From positions 1-64,000 of the forward strand of contig JAGIAR010000004.1 of assembly GCA_017744735.1 (NCBI GenBank): a DNA stretch of 64,000 nucleotides, read 5' to 3'. Under the pieces are notes generated by a model that did not search any database, was not told where the DNA came from, and saw nothing but the letters and a program-made list of their open reading frames with translations. This document shows, piece by piece, positions 8,581-18,350 of this stretch; positions within the stretch are counted from its first letter, which is position 1, and the number at the start of each line of letters is the position of its first letter. Made by a program: the position numbers and the translations under genes. Source of the stretch: Novosphingobium sp. GTDB lineage: Bacteria; Pseudomonadota; Alphaproteobacteria; Sphingomonadales; Sphingomonadaceae.

Positions 8581-9878
8581 AATATATACTTCGACAGGTC
8601 GGTATTGCCGGCGAGGCTGGCAAGCCTGCCGCGGACATAGGCAGCGTCGATCGTCACGGCCTCGCCCTGGCGGTCTTCCGCCTCGAAGCTCAGCTCCTCC
8701 ATCAGCTTCTCCATCACCGTCTGCAGCCGCCGGGCGCCGATGTTCTCGACGCTCTCGTTGACCTGTGCGGCGATCTTCGCGACCTCGCGCACCGCATCGG
8801 CGGTGAAGTCGAGCGTGACGCTCTCGGTCCCGAGCAGCGCCTTGTATTGCGCAACCAGATTCGCCCGCGTGTCCGACAGGATCGCGACGAAGTCCTCCTC
8901 GCTCAGCGCCTGCAGCTCGACCCGGATCGGCAGGCGGCCCTGCAGTTCGGGCAGCATATCCGACGGCTTGGCGACATGGAACGCGCCCGAGGCGATGAAG
9001 AGGACATGATCGGTCTTCATCGGCCCGTATTTGGTCGCAACGGTCGTGCCCTCGATCAGCGGCAGCAGGTCGCGCTGCACGCCCTCGCGGCTGACCGAGC
9101 CGCCGCGCACGTCCGAAACCGCGATCTTGTCGATCTCGTCGAGGAACACGATCCCGTTGGTCTCGGCATTGGCCAGCGCGACCCGGGCGACATCGTCCTG
9201 GTCCATCCGCTTCTCGGCCTCTTCGTCGACCAGCTTGTCCCACGCATCGGGGACCTTGAGCTTGCGCCGCTTGAGGTTCTGCTTGCCGAAGGCCTTGCCC
9301 ATCATCTGGGTCAGGTCAATCATCCCGACGTTGCCGCCCATGCCGGGAATGTCCATCGGCATCGAGGGGCTGTCCTCGATCTCGATCTCCACCTCGACCT
9401 CATTCATCGCATTCTGGACGATTCGCTGGCGAAAGCTCTCCCGGGTCGCCTCGCTCGCATTCTCGCCGACCAGTGCCTTGAGCAGCCGGTCCATCGCAGC
9501 CTTCGACGCGGCCTCGCGCACCGCTTCGCGGCGGCGGTCCTTTTCCAGCCGGATCGCCTCTTCGGCCAGATCGCGCGCGATCTGTTCGACGTCCCGGCCG
9601 ACATAGCCGACCTCGGTGAACTTGGTCGCCTCGACCTTCACGAAGGGCGCATCGGCCAGCTTCGCCAGCCTGCGGCTGATCTCGGTCTTGCCGCAGCCGG
9701 TCGGCCCGATCATCAGGATGTTCTTCGGCGTGACCTCGTCGCGCAATTCGGGCGCGAGCTTCTGGCGGCGCCAGCGGTTGCGCAGCGCCACGGCCACCGC
9801 GCGCTTGGCCTCGGCCTGGCCGATGATGTGTTCGTCCAGTGCGGCGACGATCGCCTTCGGAGTCAGTGAATCGTTCAT
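8577..9878 (-). CDS. hslU: ATP-dependent protease ATPase subunit HslU
   Basis: 433 residues, the normal HslU length. Walker A GPTGCGKT is at 58-65, Walker [13 protein letters not shown] follows, the I-domain lies between, and the C terminus ends in LSKYIL, the tail that inserts into HslV. HslU is the AAA+ unfoldase ring that feeds substrates to HslV in the cytoplasm. It starts 8 bases after hslV, the standard hslVU operon order. The downstream ACT-domain gene overlaps its stop by 4 bases. Confidence 0.98.
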   Translation of the reverse strand: MNDSLTPKAIVAALDEHIIGQAEAKRAVAVALRNRWRRQKLAPELRDEVTPKNILMIGPTGCGKTEISRRLAKLADAPFVKVEATKFTEVGYVGRDVEQIARDLAEEAIRLEKDRRREAVREAASKAAMDRLLKALVGENASEATRESFRQRIVQNAMNEVEVEIEIEDSPSMPMDIPGMGGNVGMIDLTQMMGKAFGKQNLKRRKLKVPDAWDKLVDEEAEKRMDQDDVARVALANAETNGIVFLDEIDKIAVSDVRGGSVSREGVQRDLLPLIEGTTVATKYGPMKTDHVLFIASGAFHVAKPSDMLPELQGRLPIRVELQALSEEDFVAILSDTRANLVAQYKALLGTESVTLDFTADAVREVAKIAAQVNESVENIGARRLQTVMEKLMEELSFEAEDRQGEAVTIDAAYVRGRLASLAGNTDLSKYIL

Positions 9879-9886
9879 GGTGCTTT

Positions 9887-10459
9887 TCAGATGGTCTCGA
9901 CCGTCACGCGGTCGTTGGTGAAGACGCAGATCTCGGCCGCGACGCCCATCGCGCGGCGGGCGATCTTCTCGGCGTCCTGTTCGTATTCGTCGATCCCGCG
10001 CGCGGCGGCGAGCGCATAGTTGCCACCCGATCCGATTGCGGCGATCTGCGATTCTGGCCCGCCCTCGGGCTCGAGCACGTCGCCGTTGCCGGTCAGAACC
10101 AGCAGCGTTTCCGCATCGGCGACGATCATCAGCGCTTCGAGGTTGCGCAGGTACTTGTCGGTGCGCCAGTCCTTGGCGAGTTCGACCGCCGCGCGCAGCA
10201 GTTGGCCGTTATACTGTTCGAGCTTCTTCTCGAGCCGCTCGAACAGCGTGAAGGCGTCGGCGGTCGCGCCGGCGAAACCGGCGATCACCTTGCCGCCCTG
10301 CCCTATGCGCCGAACCTTCTTCGCATTGGGCTTCATCACCGTATTGCCCATGGAAACCTGGCCATCGCCCGCGATGACGGTCTTGCCGCCCTTGCGCACG
10401 CCGATGATGGTGGTCCCGTGCCACTGGATGAGGCCGTGGCTGCCTTTGTCGTCCGTCAT
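9887..10459 (-). CDS. hslV: ATP-dependent protease peptidase subunit HslV
   Basis: 190 residues. The motif HGTTIIGV places the catalytic N-terminal Thr at about residue 16, after a short propeptide, as in other alphaproteobacterial HslV (threonine peptidase family T1). GDGQVSMGN and later [12 protein letters not shown] are family landmarks. HslV forms a double hexamer capped by HslU. First gene of the hslV-hslU-ACT operon. Confidence 0.98.
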   Translation of the reverse strand: MTDDKGSHGLIQWHGTTIIGVRKGGKTVIAGDGQVSMGNTVMKPNAKKVRRIGQGGKVIAGFAGATADAFTLFERLEKKLEQYNGQLLRAAVELAKDWRTDKYLRNLEALMIVADAETLLVLTGNGDVLEPEGGPESQIAAIGSGGNYALAAARGIDEYEQDAEKIARRAMGVAAEICVFTNDRVTVETI

Positions 10460-10506
10460 CGCCGAAATATGGGCGCTCGCCCAAACGGCTTCAAGCGGGC
10501 GCCAAC

Positions 10507-11004
10507 TCAGCTGCCGTTGGGACCCGGCCCGTTCTGTCCGCCGGCACCGCCCTGGCCGCCGAAGCTGCCGACCTGGCCGATATTGCCAAACAGATCCTGC
10601 AGGAAGCTGCGTTCCTTGCCGAGGACCGGGGTCTTGTCGCGGTCAGGATTGAGGAAGGCGACTTTTTCCTCACCCCAACGATCGGCCTTCGTTACGTTGC
10701 CTGCTCCGTCGAAACTCACCGCCAGCACGTAATGCTGCCGGATCTTTGCGCGGCCGAACGGCTTCTGCACCGCGGTGCTGGAGACGTAGTACCAGATCTT
10801 GTCGCCATATTCGGAGGTGAAGGTCGGCCGGCCGAGCGTGCCTTCCACCGACTGCTTGTTGTCGATGCCAGGCTGGATCGACTGGGTCAGCGCCGGATCG
10901 ATGACGTAGCCGCGATGGTCGGAGATCGAGCTGCAGCCCGCCAGACCCGCCGCCACAAGCGCCGCCGCTCCGATCCTGAAACCGATCTTGCCTGGGGCCT
11001 TCAT
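10507..11004 (-). CDS. bamE: Outer-membrane assembly lipoprotein BamE (SmpA/OmlA)
   Basis: 165 residues with a lipoprotein signal (lipobox LAGC, Cys near 24). The SmpA/OmlA core is [21 protein letters not shown] then [15 protein letters not shown]. BamE is a small outer-membrane lipoprotein stabilising the BamA/D beta-barrel assembly machine. The C-terminal tail is glycine/asparagine rich ([17 protein letters not shown]), longer than in E. coli. It is divergently transcribed from the bc1 chaperone gene. Confidence 0.93.
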   Translation of the reverse strand: MKAPGKIGFRIGAAALVAAGLAGCSSISDHRGYVIDPALTQSIQPGIDNKQSVEGTLGRPTFTSEYGDKIWYYVSSTAVQKPFGRAKIRQHYVLAVSFDGAGNVTKADRWGEEKVAFLNPDRDKTPVLGKERSFLQDLFGNIGQVGSFGGQGGAGGQNGPGPNGS

Positions 11005-11174
11005 TATCCAACGTCTCCGAACTTCGCCCGCTGCGATTGCGCAATGCGCTGCAAGTCACTATCGGCCCGAGCCTTAGGGACAAGCGCATCCATGCGCAAT
11101 GGCGCTTGGGTGTCCATCTCAATGGCCGGCGGCATCGGCGGCGGCCATTTAATCGCGGCTGAACGAGACTTTCG

Positions 11175-11693
11175 ATGACACTGTTTTCCCGCCTGTTCTC
11201 CCGCACCGCAGACCCGCGCGAGGGCCTGCGCCCGCTGTGGCACCGGGTGGTCGAGATCGCGCGCGAAAAGCGCTGGTATGCCGAAGGCGGCATCGCAGAC
11301 ACGGTGCCCGGCCGGTTCGACGCGATCACGCTGGCGATGGCGGCGGTGCTGCTGCGGCTGGAGCGAAACCCCGAGCTCGCGCAATCGGCAAGCTATCTCA
11401 CCGAGCTGTTCATCGAGGACATGGACGGGCAGCTGCGCGAAAGCGGCGTGGGCGACCTGGTCGTGGGCAAGCACGTGACCAGGCTGATGGGCGTGCTCGG
11501 CGGCCGGCTCGGCGCGCTGCGCGAAGGGCTTGCCCGTGCGGACGACGCCGAGCTTACCGCAGCGATCGAACGTAACATCAGCTTCGCCGATCGCGGCAGC
11601 CCCGCAACGGTGGCGAGCGATTTCCGCGCGTTGGCCGGCCACCTCGCCGACCTGTCGGACTTCGAGCTGCTCGAAGGCAGGATCGGGCGATGA
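11175..11693 (+). CDS. Ubiquinol-cytochrome c chaperone (CBP3/UQCC1 family)
   Basis: 172 residues matching the bacterial relatives of mitochondrial Cbp3: LWHRVVEIAREKRWYAEGG, then GRFDAITLAMAAVLLRLE and the conserved LFIEDMDGQLRESGVGDLVV block. The family helps cytochrome b assembly in the bc1 complex. It overlaps the next gene by 4 bases (ATGA), a pairing with DUF177 that is common in alphaproteobacteria. Confidence 0.92.
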   Translation: MTLFSRLFSRTADPREGLRPLWHRVVEIAREKRWYAEGGIADTVPGRFDAITLAMAAVLLRLERNPELAQSASYLTELFIEDMDGQLRESGVGDLVVGKHVTRLMGVLGGRLGALREGLARADDAELTAAIERNISFADRGSPATVASDFRALAGHLADLSDFELLEGRIGR

Positions 11694-12199
11694 GCGAATT
11701 CACCCGCATGGTCGAATTGCGCAGCATCGATGCGCGGACGCGGCATGTCGAGGCCGGCGAAGACGAGCGCAAGGCGCTGGCCGCACGCTTCGGACTGGTG
11801 ACGATCGGACGGCTTGAGGCCGATCTGGAGCTGGTCGCAGAAGGCACGACGGTCACCGCGAAAGGCACGCTCAGTGCCGACATCGTCCAGAGTTGCGCGG
11901 TAACCGGCGACGATCTGCCGGTCGCGATCCGCGAAAAGCTTGATCTGCGTTTCGTACCCGAGGCGGAACAGCAGGCGGCGGTGGACGAAGACCGCGAGAT
12001 CGATTCCAGCGAAGCGGACGAGATCGGCTACGAGGGCACCGCCTTCGACCTGGGCGAAGCGATAGCGGAGAGCCTGGCGCTGGCGATCGATCCCTACGCG
12101 ACGGGCCCGGGCGCGGACGCCGCGCGCAAGGAAGCAGGGCTGCTTGGCGAGGAGGACACCGGCCCGTTCGCCGCGCTCAAGGGACTGGTGAAGGAATAG
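11690..12199 (+). CDS. DUF177/YceD family protein
   Basis: 169 residues: EFTRMVELRSID at the N terminus, a central strand pattern containing CAVTGDDLPVAIREKL, and an acidic stretch ending EGTAFDLGEAIAESLALAIDPY, diagnostic of DUF177 (E. coli YceD). YceD-family proteins are often near rpmF/plsX and have been linked to rRNA processing; here the partner is the bc1 chaperone gene, with which it is translationally coupled. Cytoplasmic, no signal peptide. Confidence 0.88.
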   Translation: MSEFTRMVELRSIDARTRHVEAGEDERKALAARFGLVTIGRLEADLELVAEGTTVTAKGTLSADIVQSCAVTGDDLPVAIREKLDLRFVPEAEQQAAVDEDREIDSSEADEIGYEGTAFDLGEAIAESLALAIDPYATGPGADAARKEAGLLGEEDTGPFAALKGLVKE

Positions 12200-12349
12200 G
12201 CGTTCTTCTTCCGTTGACGGGAGAAGGATGGGGCAGCTTGCTCGCTTGCGAGCTAGCGAACCTTGGACGAGGGCTGCCTTTCCTTCCTCGGAAGAAACCA
12301 ACCCTCACCCAACTTCAGCTAACCCGCCACGCAGGTAAGTTTTCATATC

Positions 12350-12372
12350 CCTCTCCCCGTCAACGGGAGAGG
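12350..12372. terminator. Hairpin between DUF177 gene and ssb
   Basis: CCTCTCCC (12350-12357) and GGGAGAGG (12365-12372) flank CGTCAAC. The intergenic space 12200-12381 also has a related GTTGACGGGAGAAGG near 12213-12227 and a CGCTTGCGAGCTAGCG self-complementary patch near 12242-12257. These look like dispersed intergenic repeat elements serving as a bidirectional terminator between the two convergent genes. Confidence 0.5.
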
Positions 12373-12381
12373 AGAACACCA

Positions 12382-12912
12382 TCAGAACGGAATGTCGTCG
12401 TCCAGATCGTCGCCGAAGCTGCTACCGCCGGACGAACCGCCCGAGCCGCCGCCCTGGTTCCAGCCACCCGAGGAGCTGCCACCACCCGACGAGCGTCCGC
12501 CGCCGGACGAACCGGAACCCCAGTCGTCTCCGCCGCCCGAACGCTGGCCGCCGCCGCCCGGAGCGCCGTCGAGCATGGTCAGCACGCCGCCGATCCCGCC
12601 GACCGAGACTTCGGTGGTATAACGGTCGTTGCCCGACTGGTCCTGCCATTTGCGAGTGCGCAGCTGGCCCTCGATATAGACCTTGCTGCCCTTGCGCAGA
12701 TAGCGCTCGGCCACGCCGACCAGCCCGTCGGACTGGAGCACCACACTGTGCCACTCGGTGCGTTCCTTGCGCTCGCCGGTGGCGCGGTCCTTCCAGCTTT
12801 CCGAGGTCGCGATGCGGAGATTGGCGATGCGGCCGCCGTTCTGGAAGCTCTTAACTTCCGGGTCCTGGCCGAGATTGCCGATCAGGATGACCTTGTTGAC
12901 GCTGCCTGCCAT
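12382..12912 (-). CDS. ssb: Single-stranded DNA-binding protein
   Basis: 176 residues: the OB fold (1-115) with [16 protein letters not shown] at the start and TEWHSVVL plus [16 protein letters not shown] inside. A long glycine/serine-rich linker (about 118-165) and the acidic tip DDLDDDIPF follow; the tip recruits repair and replication partners. Acts as a tetramer coating single-stranded DNA. The low-complexity linker creates a spurious long open frame on the opposite strand. Confidence 0.98.
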   Translation of the reverse strand: MAGSVNKVILIGNLGQDPEVKSFQNGGRIANLRIATSESWKDRATGERKERTEWHSVVLQSDGLVGVAERYLRKGSKVYIEGQLRTRKWQDQSGNDRYTTEVSVGGIGGVLTMLDGAPGGGGQRSGGGDDWGSGSSGGGRSSGGGSSSGGWNQGGGSGGSSGGSSFGDDLDDDIPF

Positions 12913-13029
12913 TCTATTCCTCTTTTCGGGCTACAGACGGGCGCGATCGCGCGCCGTCGTATGATTCCCGCGAAGATGTAAGACCCCGTTTGCCGCTAGC
13001 CAACCGGGTCCGTCCCCTTTTGCCCGATT

Positions 13030-14886
13030 CTATAGGCCGGCCCACACCGCCAGCCAGTAGGTCAGACCGGCGAACACGTAAGCTAGCGCGAACAGATAGC
13101 CGAGCATGAACAGCGGCCATTTCCATCCGTTGGTCTCGCGCCGCGTGACCGCGATGGTCGACATGCACTGCGGCGCGAACACGAACCACGCGAGGAAGGC
13201 CAGCGCCATCGGCAGCGTCCATTTGCCGGCCAGCGTGTCGCCCAGCGCCTTGGCCTCGGCGTCCTCGTCCCTGCTCGCGTCCACCGCATAGGTTGTCGCG
13301 AGCGAGGACACCGCGACCTCGCGCGCAGCCATCGCCGGGATCAGTGCCAGGCTCATCTCGCGGTTGAAGCCGATCGGCTCGACCACCACCGCCAGGCCAT
13401 TGGCGATATGCCCGGCGATCGAGGCGTCGACCTGGCTCTGGCCCGGTTCGGCGCGGGGGAAGTTGAGCAGCAGCCACAACACCACGGTGACGGTGAAGAT
13501 GATCGTGCCCGCGCGGCGTAGGAAGATCCACGCGCGCTGCCACAGGCCGAGCAGCAGGTCAGACAGCCGCGGGAGCTGGTATTTGGGCAGCTCCATGATG
13601 AAGCCCGAGGCCTCGCCCTTGGTCACCGAGCGGCGCAGCACCAGCGCGACCACCATCGCGCCGACGATGCCCGCCACGTAAAGCCCGAACAGCACCAGCC
13701 CCTGCAGGCCGATCGGGCCCCAGACGTTCCGATGCGGGATCAGCGCGCCGATGATCAGGCCATAGACCGGCAGGCGGGCGGAACAGGTCATCAGCGGGGC
13801 GATCAGGATCGTGGTCAGGCGATCCTTCGGATCCGAGATGCTGCGGGTCGCCATGATCCCGGGAATCGCGCAGGCGAAGCTCGACAGCAGCGGGATGAAG
13901 CTGCGGCCCGAAAGGCCGACATAAGCCATCAGCCGGTCCATGATGAAGGCCGCGCGCGCCATGTAGCCGGTCGCCTCCATCACCAGGATGAAAGCGAACA
14001 GGATCACGATCTGCGGCAGGAACACGATCACCGCGCCGACGCCCTTGAGCACCCCTTCGGTCAGTAGATCGCGCGGGATGCTTTCGGGGACGTAGGTGGT
14101 GACCATGTCGACCAGCCAGTTCACCGCGGCGTCGAGCCCGTCCTGCAGCGGAGCCGCCCAGGCGAACACCGCCTGGAAGATCACGAACAGGATCGCAAAC
14201 AGGATCGGCGGGCCGAGCCACGGGTGCAGCAGCAGCCCGTCCATCCGCGCATGGAGCCGATGGACCCGGGTTTCGGAGAGGATCGCGCCGGCGGCGATAT
14301 TGCGCGCCGTCAGCCGCCGTTCGGGCAGGGTCAGGTGCGGCTTGTGGTGGTCCTTCGGATCGGCTTCGCGGCGCGCCTCGGCTGCCGCGATCGCCTCGAC
14401 CAGCTCGGCCAGCCCGCGGCGGCGCACTGCGACGGTCGGGATAACCGGCACGCCCAGCGCCTGCTCGAGCGCCGCCGGATCGAGCACCAGCCCGTCCCGC
14501 TCCGCAAGGTCGATCATGTTGAGCGCGACCACGGTCGGCCGGCCGAGTTCGAGCACTTCTTGCGCAAACACCAGATGCTGCTCGATGTTCGAGGCATCGA
14601 TGACCACCACCAGCACTTCGGGCTGCGGCTCCCCGGGGAATTCGCCGAAGATTACCCGGCGAGTAACCTCCTCGTCGGGACTCGTGGTGGAGAAGCCGTA
14701 GCTGCCGGGCAGGTCGTAAAGATCCACCGGCTCGCCGGACGGGAGCGTAAGCCTGCCCGCCTTCCGCTCGACCGTGACGCCGGGATAGTTGGCGATCTTC
14801 TGGCGCGCGCCGGTCAGCGCATTGAACAACGCGCTCTTGCCCGCATTCGGGTTGCCGACCAGCGCGGCGGAGCGTTTCGTGCTCAT
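13030..14886 (-). CDS. feoB: Ferrous iron transporter FeoB
   Basis: 618 residues. The N-terminal G domain carries G1 GNPNAGKS (11-18), YPGVTVE and the DLPGSYG G3 region, followed by Gate and core transmembrane segments with CSARLPVYGL. FeoB imports Fe(II) across the inner membrane. The protein is shorter than E. coli FeoB (773), as is common in alphaproteobacteria. Its ATG overlaps the feoA stop by 4 bases. Confidence 0.97.
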   Translation of the reverse strand: MSTKRSAALVGNPNAGKSALFNALTGARQKIANYPGVTVERKAGRLTLPSGEPVDLYDLPGSYGFSTTSPDEEVTRRVIFGEFPGEPQPEVLVVVIDASNIEQHLVFAQEVLELGRPTVVALNMIDLAERDGLVLDPAALEQALGVPVIPTVAVRRRGLAELVEAIAAAEARREADPKDHHKPHLTLPERRLTARNIAAGAILSETRVHRLHARMDGLLLHPWLGPPILFAILFVIFQAVFAWAAPLQDGLDAAVNWLVDMVTTYVPESIPRDLLTEGVLKGVGAVIVFLPQIVILFAFILVMEATGYMARAAFIMDRLMAYVGLSGRSFIPLLSSFACAIPGIMATRSISDPKDRLTTILIAPLMTCSARLPVYGLIIGALIPHRNVWGPIGLQGLVLFGLYVAGIVGAMVVALVLRRSVTKGEASGFIMELPKYQLPRLSDLLLGLWQRAWIFLRRAGTIIFTVTVVLWLLLNFPRAEPGQSQVDASIAGHIANGLAVVVEPIGFNREMSLALIPAMAAREVAVSSLATTYAVDASRDEDAEAKALGDTLAGKWTLPMALAFLAWFVFAPQCMSTIAVTRRETNGWKWPLFMLGYLFALAYVFAGLTYWLAVWAGL

Positions 14887-15125
14887 GCGAGTTCCTCCAC
14901 GCTCATCGCCCGCGCATGCATCCGCCGCAGCGCGACGGTCATCCTTCCGACGCTGAGCGCGATCGGATCCTTGCCGACGAAAATGCCACGATGCGCGATC
15001 TCGACCTCGGCCCCCGTATCGATCCCGAGCGCCTGCAGCCGGGTCGCCTCCTCGGGCGCGAGCAAGCCCCAGTCCACAGCGGTGATTCGGGCGCGGCGGC
15101 GGGGCGGCAAGGCATCGAGCGTCAT
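14883..15125 (-). CDS. feoA: FeoA domain protein
   Basis: 80 residues with the SH3-like FeoA fold: LLAPEEATRLQALGID, GAEVEIAHRGIFVGKDPIALSV. FeoA is a small cytosolic partner needed by FeoB. First gene of the feoAB pair, with a Fur-box-like repeat about 28 bases upstream of its start. Confidence 0.95.
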   Translation of the reverse strand: MTLDALPPRRRARITAVDWGLLAPEEATRLQALGIDTGAEVEIAHRGIFVGKDPIALSVGRMTVALRRMHARAMSVEELA

Positions 15126-15152
15126 ACCGGCGCGCTGCCAGATATGGAGGCT

Positions 15153-15172
15153 AATTGCAACTGGTTCGCATT
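15153..15172. promoter_or_regulatory. Possible Fur box upstream of feoAB
   Basis: AATTGCAACTGGTTCGCATT is an imperfect inverted repeat; on the gene strand it reads AATGCGAACCAGTTGCAATT. This resembles alphaproteobacterial Fur sites (TGCGAATNATTCGCA type) and sits in the feoA promoter gap. Symmetry is partial, so this is suggestive only. Confidence 0.45.
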
Positions 15173-15174
15173 AT

Positions 15175-15837
15175 CTACCGCGCCGGATAGCGCAGCCGTC
15201 CGAGGAAGCGGACCATCGAGAAATGCTCGCGCCCGGTGAGCCATTTCGCCTTGGCCTGCTCGAACTTCATCACCCCCTCGATCCGCCGGTCGAGGAAGGC
15301 CCGGGTCTCGGCCTTGCCCTCGCTCTCGTCGGCGAGAAACACTGTCAGCGTGGCGCCGTAGATCGCTTCGAGAATCGCACGCTTGGTATAGTGGTTGTAG
15401 TCCGTCGCGGCATCGCCCGCGAGGCGCCACATCAGGTCGGCGCTGTGCCAGCCCTGCCTGAGCGCGGCGCCCGCGTTTTGCGGCAGCGCCTGGATCGCCA
15501 GCGCGCGGCGCAGCGCCTCTTCCTTCCCCGCCGCCGCATCGAGGCGGAATTGCACCAGCGCCCGGATGCGTTCGCGAATCTTCATCGCGCCCAGCTTTTC
15601 GGCCGGCAATTCGCGCAGCATCGCGGCGTCGACCGTCTCGACCCAGGCGGCGATCAGATCCATCGCCCCGCCCGGGAAGGCGAGCCGCGCCACCGCCGGA
15701 TCGATCCCGGCCGTTTGGGCCGCGGCGTCTACCGCCGCATCGCTCCAGCCGTCGAAGCCGGCCGCGTCCGCGACCAGCGGCGCGAGCAGCGCGCGAATCT
15801 CGGGCAGGGTAAGCTCGGCCTTAGATGGAAGGGCCAT
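15175..15837 (-). CDS. COQ9 family ubiquinone biosynthesis protein
   Basis: 220 residues. The N-terminal helices look TetR-like (LTLPEIRALLAPLVADAAGF...DAAAQTAGIDPAVARLAF), then LAGDAATDYNHYTKRAILEAIYGATL is the COQ9 signature. COQ9 is a lipid-binding protein that presents ubiquinone intermediates to COQ7. ATG 15837 is chosen because upstream sequence in frame overlaps the ankyrin gene. It overlaps that gene's 3' end by 17 bases, so the pair is co-transcribed. Confidence 0.92.
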   Translation of the reverse strand: MALPSKAELTLPEIRALLAPLVADAAGFDGWSDAAVDAAAQTAGIDPAVARLAFPGGAMDLIAAWVETVDAAMLRELPAEKLGAMKIRERIRALVQFRLDAAAGKEEALRRALAIQALPQNAGAALRQGWHSADLMWRLAGDAATDYNHYTKRAILEAIYGATLTVFLADESEGKAETRAFLDRRIEGVMKFEQAKAKWLTGREHFSMVRFLGRLRYPAR

Positions 15838-16453
15838 AGGTCTGCGCACCTTCGCGCTGCGACTTGGGCTTCTCGTTCTTCTCGATCTCGGCCAGCAGCG
15901 TGCTGTCGGGCCCGTCAAGCTTGGCGTAATCGCGCGCTGTCCGCCCCGAACTGTCCGCCCGGTCGGGGTCGGCGCCGCCGTGCAGCAGCACCCGCATCAT
16001 CGGGATGTTGCGATCGTGGACCGACGCGATCAGCGGAGTCTCGCCGGTGTCGCCAGCGACGTCAAGCCGGGCGTGGGCCTTGATCAGCTCTTCGACCGCC
16101 TCGATGTATTTGAGCTGCACCGCGAGCACCAGCGGGGTGATCCCCTGCTTGTCGGCGAGGTTCACGTTGGCGCCCTGCTGGATAAGGTAGCGCATCCAGG
16201 TCATGCTGGCACCGTTGTGCTTGCGGATCAGTATGTGCAGCGCGCCTTCGCCGGTGCTGAGATCCTGCGAATTGACCAGCGTGGTGCTGTTCTTCTGCAT
16301 CAGTTCCGCCAGCTTGTCGCTGTCGCCATCCCTGACCGCCTTGAGGAACTGATAGCCGGGGGAATACATCTGTGCTTGCGCCGGCACCGCGGCGGTGAGC
16401 GCCCCGGCGAGCGCGGACAGGATCACGACCGATTTGCGCAAGCGCCGCGCCAC
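15821..16453 (-). CDS. Ankyrin-repeat protein, exported
   Basis: 210 residues with an N-terminal signal peptide (SVVILSALAGALTAAVPAQA) and about four ankyrin repeats: GEGALHILIRKHNGASM, QGITPLVLAVQLKYIEAVEELI, TGETPLIASVHDRNIPMMRVLL and SSGRTARDYAKL. Probably a periplasmic protein-interaction scaffold; no partner is evident. I chose GTG 16453 because a perfect AGGAGG lies 7 bases upstream and it opens directly into the signal peptide. Confidence 0.85.
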   Translation of the reverse strand: MARRLRKSVVILSALAGALTAAVPAQAQMYSPGYQFLKAVRDGDSDKLAELMQKNSTTLVNSQDLSTGEGALHILIRKHNGASMTWMRYLIQQGANVNLADKQGITPLVLAVQLKYIEAVEELIKAHARLDVAGDTGETPLIASVHDRNIPMMRVLLHGGADPDRADSSGRTARDYAKLDGPDSTLLAEIEKNEKPKSQREGAQTYGPSI

Positions 16454-16516
16454 CTCATTGCCTCCTGGAAACGTCTCTATTGTCTTCACCCCTTGCGGCA
16501 GGCGGGTTAGCAGAGC

Positions 16517-17128
16517 ATGAACCGCCACGCCATGATCAAACGGAACCATCTGCTGTTTCCCTTTGCCGCAGCGCTGTTTTTGGCAAGCTGCGGTTCCCAC
16601 ACCGCCGAAAAGGGCCCGCTCGACGGCGCCGCGATCGGCGGCCCTTTCACGCTCAGCGACAGCGGCGGGAAAACCGTCCACTGGTCGGACTTCGACGGCA
16701 AATACCGGATCGTTTATTTCGGCTACACCTACTGCCCCGACGTATGCCCGACCGAGGTCGGCCGGATCGCGCGCGGTTATGCCGCGTTCAAATCGGCCCA
16801 CCCCGATCTGGCGAAGCAGGTCGTGCCGATGTTCATCACCGTCGATCCCGAGCGCGACACTCCTGCCAAGGTCGGCGAGTTCACCCATGCCTTCTCGGAC
16901 GACATCGTCGGCCTGACCGGAACCCCGGCCGAGGTCGATGGCGCGGTGAAGGCGTTCAAGGTCTACGTCCAGAAGGGCGAGCCCAACGCGCAGGGCGGCT
17001 ATCTCGTGAACCATTCGAACGCGGCCTATCTGATGGGCCGCAACGGCGAGCCGATCGCGCTGCTGCCGATCGACGTGAAGGACCAGGGCCAGGCGATCGC
17101 CGCAGAGCTCGAGCGATGGATCAGCTAG
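16517..17128 (+). CDS. SCO1/SenC family copper chaperone, lipoprotein
   Basis: 203 residues. A lipobox (LFLASC, Cys near 25) is followed by a thioredoxin fold with YCPDVC (C73 and C77) and a downstream His in YLVNHSN, the three copper ligands of SCO proteins. SCO delivers copper to the CuA centre of cytochrome c oxidase from the periplasmic face. An in-frame ATG six codons in is a possible alternative start. Overlaps the next gene by 13 bases. Confidence 0.93.
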   Translation: MNRHAMIKRNHLLFPFAAALFLASCGSHTAEKGPLDGAAIGGPFTLSDSGGKTVHWSDFDGKYRIVYFGYTYCPDVCPTEVGRIARGYAAFKSAHPDLAKQVVPMFITVDPERDTPAKVGEFTHAFSDDIVGLTGTPAEVDGAVKAFKVYVQKGEPNAQGGYLVNHSNAAYLMGRNGEPIALLPIDVKDQGQAIAAELERWIS

Positions 17129-17586
17129 ACGGCAAGCCGCTGCGCGAAGCCTTCTGGGAGCTTCCGCTCGACGAGCTCGACCGTGCCGAATGGGAAGCGC
17201 TGTGCGACGGCTGCGGGCGCTGCTGCCTGCACAAGCTCGAGGATGCGGATACCGGGGAAGTGGTCGGCACCAACGTCGCCTGCCGCCTGCTCGACACCCG
17301 CACCGCGCAATGCAGCGACTATCGTAACCGCAAGGCCTTCGTGCCGGATTGCCTGCGGCTGACCTACAAGCTCGTCCAGCAGGTCAACTGGTTGCCCGAT
17401 ACCTGCGCCTATCGCCGCCGCGCCGACGGCCGCCCGCTCCCCGATTGGCACTATCTCATCTCCGGCGATCGCGACGCCGTGCGGCGGGCTGGAGTCTCGG
17501 TGATCGGGCGCGTGATCAGCGAGGTCGACGCCGGGCCGATCGAGCATCACCTGGTCGATTGGGACGACACCGGGGAAAGCGAATGA
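17116..17586 (+). CDS. YcgN-type cysteine cluster protein
   Basis: 156 residues: FWELPLDELDRAEWEALCDG, then CGRCCLHKLED and further cysteines at NVACRLLD, AQCSDY and PDCLRL, the cysteine pattern of the YcgN/UPF0153 family. It probably binds zinc or an iron-sulphur cluster; molecular function is unknown. Located between SCO and a metalloprotease, with 13-base and 4-base overlaps, so translation is coupled. Confidence 0.88.
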   Translation: MDQLDGKPLREAFWELPLDELDRAEWEALCDGCGRCCLHKLEDADTGEVVGTNVACRLLDTRTAQCSDYRNRKAFVPDCLRLTYKLVQQVNWLPDTCAYRRRADGRPLPDWHYLISGDRDAVRRAGVSVIGRVISEVDAGPIEHHLVDWDDTGESE

Positions 17587-18305
17587 TCGACTGGCTCCGG
17601 CGCAAGCCCGGTGAGCCGCGGCTGGTGCTCGCCGGGCGCGAAGTGCCGGTGGCGATCCGGCGGCATCCGACCGCGCGGCGCATGACGCTGCGCCTCGCCC
17701 CCGACGGCAGCGAAGTGCGCCTGACCCTGCCGCGCTGGGGACGCACGATCGAGGGGCTCGATTTCGCCGCCAGCCGCCGCGACTGGCTGGAGGCGCAATT
17801 GCTGCGCGTGCCCGAAGCGGCGCCGCCCGCAGCGGGCGGGACGGTGCTCTATCGCGGCGAGGAACTGGCGCTGCTGTGGCAGGAAAAGGCCAAGCGCCGC
17901 CCGGTGCTGACCGGCGAAGGGCTGACCGCGGGCGGCCCGCACGACGGCCTTCCCGCGCGCATTCGCCGCTGGCTGGAAACCGAGGCCGAGGCGCTGCTGA
18001 CCGACGATCTGGGCGGCTATTGCACCCTGATCGCCCGCAAGGCCCCGCCGCTCAGGCTGTCGCGCGCCCAGCGCCGCTGGGGAAGCTGCGCCACCGACGG
18101 GACGATCCGGATCAACTGGCGGCTGATCCAGGCGCCCGACTTGGTGCGCCGCTCGGTGGTTGCGCACGAGGTCGCCCATCTGGTCCATTTCGACCATTCG
18201 CCGGCGTTCCACGCGCTGCTCGGCGAACTCTACGAAGGCGACATCAGGGCCGCCAACCGCTGGCTCAAGCAGCACGGGCGCACGCTCTACAGCCGTTTCG
18301 GATGA
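17583..18305 (+). CDS. YgjP-like/SprT zinc metalloprotease (DUF45)
   Basis: 240 residues. The C-terminal catalytic part has RRWGSCATDGTIRINWRL, then VVAHEVAHLVHFDHSPAFH with HEVAH as the zinc-binding HExxH; a downstream Asp/Glu region completes the site. Matches the YgjP/M48-like DUF45 family. Cytoplasmic, no signal peptide. ATG overlaps the preceding stop by 4 bases. Confidence 0.9.
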   Translation: MIDWLRRKPGEPRLVLAGREVPVAIRRHPTARRMTLRLAPDGSEVRLTLPRWGRTIEGLDFAASRRDWLEAQLLRVPEAAPPAAGGTVLYRGEELALLWQEKAKRRPVLTGEGLTAGGPHDGLPARIRRWLETEAEALLTDDLGGYCTLIARKAPPLRLSRAQRRWGSCATDGTIRINWRLIQAPDLVRRSVVAHEVAHLVHFDHSPAFHALLGELYEGDIRAANRWLKQHGRTLYSRFG

Positions 18306-18350
18306 GCGAAGCCACTGGCGAAGCCGCAGCATAAGGCCTACATTCGCGGC

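Noticed and set aside
12200-12381. Mobile element or CRISPR-like repeat between DUF177 and ssb
   Set aside because: Only two short related GTTGACGGGAGA-type units and a hairpin; better explained as dispersed intergenic repeats or terminators.
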